From contig JACDAV010000272.1 in NCBI GenBank assembly GCA_013695255.1, positions 1-5,737 on the forward strand: DNA of 5,737 nt, written 5' to 3'. The DNA comes from Chloroflexota bacterium (lineage in GTDB: Bacteria > Chloroflexota > Limnocylindria > Limnocylindrales > CSP1-4). This document shows, in pieces, positions 1 through 4,288 of the stretch. The notes under the pieces are model-generated. The model was not told the DNA's origin, did not search any database, and saw only the letters and a list, made by a program, of their open reading frames with translations. Each line of letters begins with the position of its first letter. Position 1 is the first letter of the stretch. The position numbers were made by a program, and so were the translations under genes.

Positions 1-451
1 CCCTCCGCTCCGAGCGCCGGAGCACGCGGCCGCGTGCCTGGAGGCACTGCTCGACGGGACCGCGGACGCGATCGCGACGGACCACGCGCCGCACACGGTC
101 GTCGACAAACAGGTCGAGTTCGGTGCAGCGGCCAACGGCATCAGCGGGATCGAGACGGCGCTGGGGCTCGTGCTCGGCGCGGTGGATGCCGGGCGGCTGC
201 CGCTGCTGCGCGCCGTGGAGGCGCTGACGGTTGGACCGGCTCGGGTGCTGGGGGAGCCGTTCGGTGGCGGGGTGGGCCTGGTCGAGGGCGAGGCCGCCGA
301 TCTCGTCGTGTTCGATCGCGGCGACCGCTGGACGGTGACAGCCGACGCGCTGCTGTCGCGGGGCAAGAACTCGCCGCTCATCGGCCGCGACCTGCCCGGC
401 CGGGTGCTGCTGACGATCGCCGACGGCCGGCTCGCGTACCTGGCCGACTGA
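1..451 (+). CDS. pyrC: Dihydroorotase, C-terminal part (5' end outside window)
   Basis: Dihydroorotase, a cytoplasmic zinc amidohydrolase, interconverts N-carbamoyl-aspartate and dihydroorotate, the third step of de novo pyrimidine synthesis. Only the last 149 residues are here; codons are in phase from base 2 and the stop is at 449-451. The visible part opens with PPLR, matching the NPPLR segment of class I dihydroorotases. DAIATDHAPH (DHAPH at 80-94) follows, containing the conserved Asp of the active site, then GISGIETAL, a substrate-loop and helix region typical of the family. The end has the usual small beta domain (EGEAADLVVFD, then KNSPLIGRDLPGRV). The zinc-binding His residues of the N-terminal half lie outside the window. 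The gene ends 15 bp from the stop codon of the convergent membrane-protein gene. It was probably once followed directly by the rest of a pyr operon such as pyrK, which appears at the right edge. Family assignment is firm; allantoinase or hydantoinase relatives are less likely given DHAPH, GIETAL and the nearby pyrK. Confidence 0.93.
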   Translation, partial: PPLRAPEHAAACLEALLDGTADAIATDHAPHTVVDKQVEFGAAANGISGIETALGLVLGAVDAGRLPLLRAVEALTVGPARVLGEPFGGGVGLVEGEAADLVVFDRGDRWTVTADALLSRGKNSPLIGRDLPGRVLLTIADGRLAYLAD

Positions 452-466
452 CGAGGCGGCGCTGCC
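421..466 (+). repeat. Left copy of a pyrC 3'-end repeat
   Basis: This 46-bp stretch covers the last codons of dihydroorotase and the first bases after its stop. It matches 3004-3049 at 37 of 46 positions by hand alignment with no gaps. The best part is an exact 13-mer (ctgacgaggcggc) spanning the stop codon. In the reading frame, ADGRLAYLAD-stop here corresponds to RDYRLA-stop-LAG-stop in the other copy. The two copies bracket the minus-strand sigma/anti-sigma pair. Confidence 0.6.
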
Positions 467-468
467 TC
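453..468. terminator. Weak hairpin between convergent genes
   Basis: GAGGC (453-457) pairs with GCCTC (464-468) around a six-base loop, just after the pyrC stop and overlapping the end of the convergent gene. No T-run follows on either strand, so this is at most a weak bidirectional terminator or an mRNA 3'-end stabiliser. It is listed because nothing else lies in this 15-bp junction. Confidence 0.25.
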
Positions 469-2332
469 ACAACCGCCGCCCCCACGGGGCGACCACCGCG
501 TCGACCCCGATCCATAGCGTTCCACCGCCGTCAATGGTGTATCCGGTCCGAACGACCGGCCGATCCCCGTCGAGACGGACGAGCACCCGGACGAGCCACA
601 CTGCTCCGGCTCTCGTGAGCTCCGGCGCCTGCTCCGCGGCCCAGGGCTCGATCTCGCGGACGTTCGATCCTTTCACCACGGTCAGCCATATCGGTTCAAC
701 CACGAGTCCAGTCACCTTGCGGAAGCGCCGCTCCACCGCGTCATCCGACTCGGTCGCCTCGGCGGTGCGGACAACTGGCGCCAGCGGAGTTGATCGACCG
801 GCAGCCCAGACCAGGGCGTCCACGACGAATGCCCGCCGGCAGCCCTCCACCGACGGTTCCGGGCAGGCAGCGGCGCGCCGGTCCCCGAAGTGGCCGAGAA
901 CCACGGCCGGCATGGGGTTCGGGCCCGTGTCGTTCCAGAGGTTCGGTACCTCGAACGGAACGTCGAAGCGGACCAGGGGATTGAGCGCCGGCCCGCTCGG
1001 TGGCCGGCTCTCCCATCCCGCGTCCGTCCGGGTCCAGAGTCGTTCCAGCTCGTCGGTCATCCATGTCACCGGATCGGGGCAGCGAGACTGGACTGCCGAG
1101 ATGTCCGCCGGGGTTGCCGGGCATGGGAGCTCGACCCCGACGTTCGGCGCGGTGAAGTAGCCACGCACGGCGATCTCCGTGTCGTCCAGGATGGTCTCTC
1201 GTCGCCCAATCGCCTCGGCCACGGATATCACGGGCAACCCAAGGATCTCAGCCGGAAACGCCGGTGAGGCGATTGGCTCTGGCGAGATTGCCGGCCGGAG
1301 GGCCGTGATCCCGTCCGCTCCGGCAAGAAATGCCTCGCCGGTTCCATCCGGAATGAGGATCGTTGCGGTTGTCGGCCGGCCGCTCCAGGTCTCGAGCCGC
1401 TTCACGATCCACACCACGTGGGCGCGCGACAGCGACTCGGTCTGGGCGGCCGGCTCAACTTCCCCGATCCGCGTTCCGACGATGGCTCCCACCGCGAGGG
1501 CGCGGCCACCACGGCCCGCCGACTCGGCGAGGACCCGGATCACGGCCTCGTCTGTCACGACCTGGCGATCCTCGATGTCCAGCACCGGTTCGGGGGTCAC
1601 CGCCGCGCCCTCCGACGAGACGAGTCGATCTACAACGAACTGGCGGCGGCACGTGCCGCGCTCCGCGGCGGGACAGGCCATGGCGCGATGGTCGTCGAAG
1701 TGGCCGAGGACCAGGACTCGCGCCGGCGGGAGCGGATCCAGCCCGGCCTCACGGCCCAACGCCCAGGCGGTTGGAGAGCGGACGATGGGGTTCAAGGCCG
1801 GTCCGGATGGCTGGCGGCCGGTCCAGCTGTCGCCCGATCGGGTCACGAGCTGCTCCGGATCCTGCATCAGCCACTCGAACTGGTCCGGACAACGCGGCTG
1901 GACCGGTGACGTCAGGCCTGCGCTGGGCTGGCAGGAGACCGGAGGGCCGCCGACCGGACCAACGTACCCTGACACCGCCAGGACGGTGTCGTCGAGCGCC
2001 GTGTCACGCCGCCGGACCGCCTCCTCGACACTGAGCACCGGTAGGCCGAAGGCAACGTCTGGCCCATCGGTCGCCAACGCCGTGTGCGACGGCGCTGGCG
2101 TCGTGTCGGGCGCCCTTTCGCCCCCGGCAAGGAGCTGGAGGGAGCCCAGCACGAGCGCGGCGACCACCGCGGCCGCGCCGATCCACCGGCGTGGTGCGAG
2201 GACCAGCGGACGGCGCCGCGGAGCGTCGAGGGCTTTCAGGATCGCGGGCGCCACATCGTCCGGAGCGCTCACAAGGAATCTCGCGCGAAAGGCCTCGGAG
2301 AGTCGGTCGTCGTCCCAGCGGGGCTCCCTCAT
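467..2332 (-). CDS. Putative membrane anti-sigma factor with duplicated four-Cys outer domain
   Basis: This 621-residue protein follows an ECF sigma gene with an ATGA overlap (start at 2332, sigma stop at 2331-2329), the usual position of a cognate anti-sigma factor. GGAGG at 2334-2338 lies only 1 nt from the start, too close for normal use, so translation probably depends on coupling to the sigma gene. Residues 1-48 are charged and presumably cytoplasmic; they would be the sigma-binding part but lack the His-x3-Cys-x2-Cys zinc motif of many anti-sigma factors. Residues about 51-69 (IGAAAVVAALVLGSLQLLA) form one membrane helix, followed by a Pro/Thr-rich linker. The outer part is two copies of one domain, about 95-347 and 364-621. 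Landmarks repeat: GLPVLSVEEA/GLPVISVAEA, SGPALNPIVR/SGPALNPLVR, LGHFDDHR/LGHFGDRR and CRRQFVVDRLV/CRRAFVVDALV. Each copy has four Cys, probably two disulfides outside the cell. No enzyme motif was recognised. The anti-sigma role is inferred from position and topology. Confidence 0.85.
   Translation of the reverse strand: MREPRWDDDRLSEAFRARFLVSAPDDVAPAILKALDAPRRRPLVLAPRRWIGAAAVVAALVLGSLQLLAGGERAPDTTPAPSHTALATDGPDVAFGLPVLSVEEAVRRRDTALDDTVLAVSGYVGPVGGPPVSCQPSAGLTSPVQPRCPDQFEWLMQDPEQLVTRSGDSWTGRQPSGPALNPIVRSPTAWALGREAGLDPLPPARVLVLGHFDDHRAMACPAAERGTCRRQFVVDRLVSSEGAAVTPEPVLDIEDRQVVTDEAVIRVLAESAGRGGRALAVGAIVGTRIGEVEPAAQTESLSRAHVVWIVKRLETWSGRPTTATILIPDGTGEAFLAGADGITALRPAISPEPIASPAFPAEILGLPVISVAEAIGRRETILDDTEIAVRGYFTAPNVGVELPCPATPADISAVQSRCPDPVTWMTDELERLWTRTDAGWESRPPSGPALNPLVRFDVPFEVPNLWNDTGPNPMPAVVLGHFGDRRAAACPEPSVEGCRRAFVVDALVWAAGRSTPLAPVVRTAEATESDDAVERRFRKVTGLVVEPIWLTVVKGSNVREIEPWAAEQAPELTRAGAVWLVRVLVRLDGDRPVVRTGYTIDGGGTLWIGVDAVVAPWGRRL
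470..2050 (-). repeat. Tandem internal duplication of the outer domain (two units)
   Basis: Unit 1 is residues about 95-347 (bases 1292-2050) and unit 2 residues about 364-621 (bases 470-1243) of the membrane protein. A short Pro/Ala-rich linker separates them. Cysteines 134, 148, 220 and 228 of unit 1 correspond to 404, 418, 490 and 498 of unit 2. Both sets have spacings of 14, 72 and 8 residues, an exact offset of 270. Similarity is clear in protein but not evident in DNA, so the duplication is old. Confidence 0.9.
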
Positions 2333-2838
2333 TCCTCCGCCTCGGTGCCCAGCGCCCGATCAAGGGCCCGGCGGGCCGTGAAGAGCCGTGACTTGACCGT
2401 GCCGGCCGGAATGCCGAGCGAGGCGCTGAGCTCGTCGATCGTCCGGCCCTCGAGATGATGGAGGGCGAGGATCGCGCGATGATCGGGCGCGAGGCGCGAC
2501 AGGGCCGCCCCGAGACGATCGGCGTCGCTCGCCGCTGCGACATCGGCCCGTGGGGCAGGCAGCAGGCTTGCCGGGATCTCGCGGACCCGCCGTCGCGACC
2601 GGGCTCGAATGACCATCCGGCACCGGTTGACCACGATCCGCTGCAGCCAGGCGTCGAAGCGGTCGGCGTCGCGCAGCCCGGGAAGCTCGCGCCAGGCTGC
2701 GACGAAGCTCTCCTGGGCGGCGTCGCGGGCGTCAGCCTCGTCGCCGGTGATGGCGAGCGAGAGTCGGTACACGGCATCCGTCCGGCTGCGAACGATCGAC
2801 TCGAACGCATCGAGGTCGCCGAGCCGGGCGCGATCCAC
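2329..2838 (-). CDS. ECF-type RNA polymerase sigma factor (start uncertain)
   Basis: This is a short sigma-70 family protein of the extracytoplasmic-function type, which directs RNA polymerase to a small regulon. From the GTG at 2838 it is 169 residues. Region 2 covers about 10-80, with DARDAAQESFVAAWREL and RFDAWLQRIVVNRCR as the core-binding and -10-recognition helices. Region 4 covers about 108-163, with the helix-turn-helix TIDELSASLGIPAGTVKSRL for the -35 element. There is no C-terminal extension. The stop overlaps the membrane-protein start by 4 bp, implying co-translation with its likely anti-sigma partner. The start is doubtful. Upstream codons read TDRSLV and continue into DRARLGD, the usual ECF opening, so the GTG falls inside the conserved N-terminus. 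No ATG, GTG or TTG lies between it and the in-frame stop upstream. An ATC at 2865 has a good Shine-Dalgarno site 6 nt away and would give 178 residues. No ECF-type promoter of its own could be identified upstream. Confidence 0.9.
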   Translation of the reverse strand: MDRARLGDLDAFESIVRSRTDAVYRLSLAITGDEADARDAAQESFVAAWRELPGLRDADRFDAWLQRIVVNRCRMVIRARSRRRVREIPASLLPAPRADVAAASDADRLGAALSRLAPDHRAILALHHLEGRTIDELSASLGIPAGTVKSRLFTARRALDRALGTEAEE

Positions 2839-2871
2839 CAGCGAGCGGTCGGTTGGGGCGCCGATCGGTCG

Positions 2872-2880
2872 CCTCCCTCT
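2872..2880 (-). promoter_or_regulatory. Strong Shine-Dalgarno site upstream of the sigma gene
   Basis: The minus strand reads AGAGGGAGG here, a strong ribosome-binding site. It is 33 nt from the GTG at 2838, too far to serve it, but exactly 6 nt from an in-frame ATC at 2865-2863. It supports initiation upstream of the GTG at a non-standard codon, or alternatively a base error in the sequence that hides an ATG or GTG. Confidence 0.5.
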
Positions 2881-3003
2881 GCGCGTTCGACCAGTTGATG
2901 CCGCTCGCGCGGTCGGGGTTCATCGTGCGCGACGCGCGACGCGGACGTGCGGCGTTGGCGGCCGCGCGAGGCTCGGTCGCGATGGGCTTCCCGCGCTGAA
3001 CCG

Positions 3004-3049
3004 CGACTACCGACTGGCGTAGCTGGCCGGCTGACGAGGCGGCACTACG
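3004..3049 (+). pseudogene. Decayed copy of the pyrC 3' end
   Basis: Ungapped alignment to 421-466 gives 37 of 46 matches, with the exact run ctgacgaggcggc at 3031-3043. In the matching frame the sequence reads RDYRLA, stop, LAG, stop, against DGRLAYLAD, stop in the intact gene. An early stop (TAG at 3020-3022) therefore breaks it. Similarity ends abruptly on both sides. It lies beyond the 5' end of the sigma gene, so the two copies flank the sigma/anti-sigma pair as imperfect direct repeats about 2.58 kb apart. Chance similarity in GC-rich DNA cannot be excluded by eye. Confidence 0.45.
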
Positions 3050-3067
3050 GCCCGCCGGCCGGCCAGC
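3022..3067. other. GC-rich hairpin (perfect 10-bp outer stem)
   Basis: GCTGGCCGGC at 3022-3031 is perfectly complementary to GCCGGCCAGC at 3058-3067. Inside the 26-base loop, GGCGG (3038-3042) can also pair with CCGCC (3052-3056), extending the fold with an internal bulge. No T-run follows on either strand, so a classic intrinsic terminator is not supported. It could be a leader or end structure in RNA from the sigma operon, or part of a rearrangement scar, since its left arm overlaps the pyrC-end relic. Confidence 0.5.
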
Positions 3068-3152
3068 CGATGCCCGTGGCGACGAAGCGCTCCAGGCACG
3101 CGACCACGAGGTCCGGCTGACAGTTCTGGCCCATGCGCCGGAGCCGCGCCGC

Positions 3153-3199
3153 CCGGCGAGCTGAGCCCGAGGAGCGCCGACCGGCGAGCTGACCCCGAG
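3153..3199. repeat. Short direct repeat, 19 bp twice
   Basis: ccggcgagctgagcccgag at 3153-3171 recurs at 3181-3199 with one change (g to c), a 28-bp period. The 9 bp between copies are not repeated. No function is evident; slippage duplication in non-coding DNA is the simplest reading. Confidence 0.7.
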
Positions 3200-3212
3200 T
3201 CGCGTCGGGCGG

Positions 3213-3306
3213 GTCAGATACGCGCCAGGTGCGTGGTAGCACACAAGCGTCAGCATGGCCCGCGGATATTCTGGGGTTCCGAGCGTCAGGTACGCGCCGG
3301 GTGCGT
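3213..3306. repeat. Spaced direct repeat, 22 bp twice, 72 bp apart
   Basis: Positions 3213-3234 and 3285-3306 match at 20 of 22 bases; both contain tacgcgcc and ggtgcgt. A third, inverted element shares 10 bases: tgcgtggtag at 3230-3239 has its exact reverse complement at 3338-3347. The set lies just upstream of the plus-strand gene cluster, which would suit operator-like sites or remains of a small repeated element. Confidence 0.6.
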
Positions 3307-3338
3307 AAACGGCGTCCCGGGGACGCGGGGCGCATACC
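3289..3338. repeat. Nested inverted repeat upstream of the membrane-protein gene
   Basis: The outer arms ggtacgcgcc (3289-3298) and ggcgcatacc (3329-3338) pair at 9 of 10 positions, with one G-T wobble. Between them, GCGTCCC (3312-3318) and GGGACGC (3320-3326) form a perfect 7-bp inner stem around one base. The whole forms a two-tier dyad ending 45 bp before the ATG at 3384. It may be a 5'-leader structure, an attenuator or a protein-binding dyad. It has no T-run to make it a standard terminator. Confidence 0.5.
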
Positions 3339-3383
3339 TACCACGCATCCCGTTCGTAAGTGACGCGCAGAACCGGATGAGCC

Positions 3384-3848
3384 ATGGACGACCGGACGAC
3401 GGCGCCCGCGACAACGCCGGCGGCGCGCCTCCCGTACAGTCCGAGCGTGACCCAGGCAGCCCCCGATCCCGTCAGCTCTGCCCGGCCCATCCGCTACAAG
3501 GGCGAGCCGCTCGACTCGGAGCGCGGTCCCGGGCTCGGCTGCTTCAGGTTCCAGCTCGCGCTGCTGGCCGTGCTCGTCGTCCTCACGCCGCTGAGCGTCG
3601 CCTGGGACTGGCCCGTGGGCGTCAGCGCGGGTCTCCTCTTCGCGGTCATCGGCCTCCTGCTGCTGGCGGGTCAGACGATCATCTTCCTGCTCCGGCTCGT
3701 GGCCGCGGACCGTCGCGCCGGTCGCCGCCGGCCGCTGGCCAGCCGGACGCCCACGGTGGGGGAGCTGGAAGACGTCGCGATCGCGACGGACGCTGCGACC
3801 GCGACGGACGCCGAGGAACCGCCAGCCGAGGGGCCCGTGCGACAATGA
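3384..3848 (+). CDS. Small two-helix membrane protein, unknown function
   Basis: This is a 154-residue protein of no family I can name. Residues 1-33 are Ala/Pro/Thr-rich and look disordered. Residues 34-50 (RPIRYKGEPLDSERGPG) are polar and look like the start of the conserved part. Two hydrophobic helices follow, about 54-74 (FRFQLALLAVLVVLTPLSVA) and 78-106 (VGVSAGLLFAVIGLLLLAG and on). The basic patch DRRAGRRRP after helix 2 suggests that both ends face the cytoplasm. The tail (124-154) is acidic and Ala/Thr-rich. The ATG at 3384 is the first possible start, because an in-frame TGA sits at 3378-3380. No Shine-Dalgarno site precedes it. A GTG at 3447 (residue 22) is an alternative that would trim the low-complexity leader. 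The gene heads the plus-strand cluster leading to pyrK; the next gene starts 53 bp later. Coding status is supported by the clear membrane pattern. Confidence 0.75.
   Translation: MDDRTTAPATTPAARLPYSPSVTQAAPDPVSSARPIRYKGEPLDSERGPGLGCFRFQLALLAVLVVLTPLSVAWDWPVGVSAGLLFAVIGLLLLAGQTIIFLLRLVAADRRAGRRRPLASRTPTVGELEDVAIATDAATATDAEEPPAEGPVRQ
3777..3812 (+). repeat. 18-bp tandem repeat in the membrane-protein gene
   Basis: gcgatcgcgacggacgct at 3777-3794 is followed directly by a copy with 16 of 18 matches at 3795-3812. It encodes AIATDA then ATATDA in the acidic C-terminal tail, and probably arose by replication slippage in an unstructured region. Confidence 0.7.
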
Positions 3849-3885
3849 CCGCCGCCCTCGGCGCGCCGCGCCGTTGAACGGAGTC

Positions 3886-3890
3886 GGAGG
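3886..3890 (+). promoter_or_regulatory. Shine-Dalgarno site supporting a GTG start
   Basis: GGAGG lies 11 nt before the GTG at 3902. The spacing is on the long side but acceptable. It supports GTG as the start of the 108-residue gene; the next in-frame ATG (3965, residue 22) would remove the first beta-strand. Confidence 0.55.
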
Positions 3891-3901
3891 ACCATCGCAG
3901 C

Positions 3902-4228
3902 GTGCCCGTGCTCGCGACCTACTTCTCGGTCCGGCGGGGGCGTGACCCGTTCTTCAAGTTCTTCATGCGCACGATCTTTCCGCGGACCGTTCGCGAGTAC
4001 GAGGAGAAGTTCGGGATCCGCTTCATCGGCTGGTTCAACGTCGCGCACGGCTGGGACTTCGACAACGTCATCATGCTGGACCTCCCCGATTACGCGACAC
4101 TTGACAAGCTGGAGGCCGATGAGGCGACCCGCGCCCTCGGGCACCGGGCCGGCGAGTGGATCTTCGAGCGCCACCATTCGATGTTCCTCCGTGAGCGGAT
4201 GGGACCCGATCTCGAGTTTCACCGCTGA
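3902..4228 (+). CDS. Small soluble protein, possible dimeric alpha/beta-barrel fold
   Basis: This 108-residue protein has no signal peptide or membrane helix. It begins with a likely beta-strand (PVLATYFSVRRG), then an amphipathic helix (FFKFFMRTIFPRTVREYEEKFG). A strand with aromatic content follows (IRFIGWFNVAHGWDFDNVIMLDLP), then a helix (YATLDKLEADEATRALGHRAG) and an aromatic/basic end (EWIFERHHSMFLRERMGPDL). This beta-alpha-beta-beta-alpha order and the length resemble small dimeric ferredoxin-like proteins such as the EthD, NIPSNAP and monooxygenase-like groups, but I cannot place it in a named family and claim no reaction. HHSMF and WDFD are residues that could line a pocket. The GTG start is backed by GGAGG at 3886-3890. 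It sits 53 bp after the membrane-protein gene and 60 bp before the acidic-protein gene on the same strand, so co-transcription is plausible but not shown. Confidence 0.8.
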   Translation: MPVLATYFSVRRGRDPFFKFFMRTIFPRTVREYEEKFGIRFIGWFNVAHGWDFDNVIMLDLPDYATLDKLEADEATRALGHRAGEWIFERHHSMFLRERMGPDLEFHR

Positions 4229-4288
4229 TCTCAGCCGGCGGAACCGCCCGGTCCGCCGCGACGACAGACCACCCAGGGAGGCCACGCG

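Larger units (their letters stand above)
2866..3383. other. Gene-poor intergenic stretch with repeats and hairpins
   Basis: About 500 bp separates the divergent sigma gene and the plus-strand cluster. Open frames cross it on both strands, but none has a ribosome site, recognisable protein motifs or conserved-looking composition. They read as Arg/Pro/Ala-rich translations of GC-rich DNA. It should hold the promoters of both transcription units, yet no -35/-10 pair stood out. It contains a pyrC-end relic, a GC hairpin at 3022-3067, a short direct repeat at 3153-3199, a spaced repeat at 3213-3306 and a nested inverted repeat at 3289-3338. One minus-strand frame around 3030-3140 (RMGQNCQPDLVV, then ACLERFVATGIGWP) looks slightly protein-like and could be a gene remnant, but it was not recognised. 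Confidence 0.6.

Noticed and set aside
534..2381. Long plus-strand open frames opposite the membrane-protein gene (534-1160, 890-1267, 1179-2381, 1418-1909)
   Set aside because: They are Arg/Ser/Pro-rich antisense translations of a GC-rich gene whose minus-strand product shows a membrane helix and a conserved duplication; they have no motifs or ribosome sites of their own.
2732..3256. Minus-strand open frame entering the sigma gene from upstream
   Set aside because: Low-complexity Arg/Ala/Pro sequence with no recognisable domain, out of frame with the sigma protein; its few tidy-looking stretches come from the direct repeats.
3153..3306. CRISPR array
   Set aside because: Only two copies of each of two unrelated short repeats, with irregular spacing and no cas genes.
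3289..3338. Possible riboswitch or PyrR-type attenuator for the pyr genes
   Set aside because: The dyad lacks the terminator T-run and any recognisable PyrR-binding loop, and it is almost 2 kb from pyrK.
3045..3845. Minus-strand open frame opposite the two-helix membrane protein
   Set aside because: The plus-strand frame has two clean membrane helices, whereas this frame is charged low-complexity antisense. Only its last 30 residues look faintly protein-like, and no family fits.
3845..3877. Ten-codon frame MTAALGAPRR overlapping the membrane-protein stop as ATGA
   Set aside because: Too short, with no ribosome site or known peptide type; likely chance.
3233..3877. 214-codon plus-strand frame spanning the intergenic DNA and the membrane-protein gene
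   Set aside because: Its composition is Arg/Pro/Gly-rich, and over most of its length it competes with the better-supported frame at 3384-3848.
4085..4115. TTGACA-like promoter box inside the 108-residue gene
   Set aside because: It lies in coding sequence and has no matching -10 at a suitable distance.
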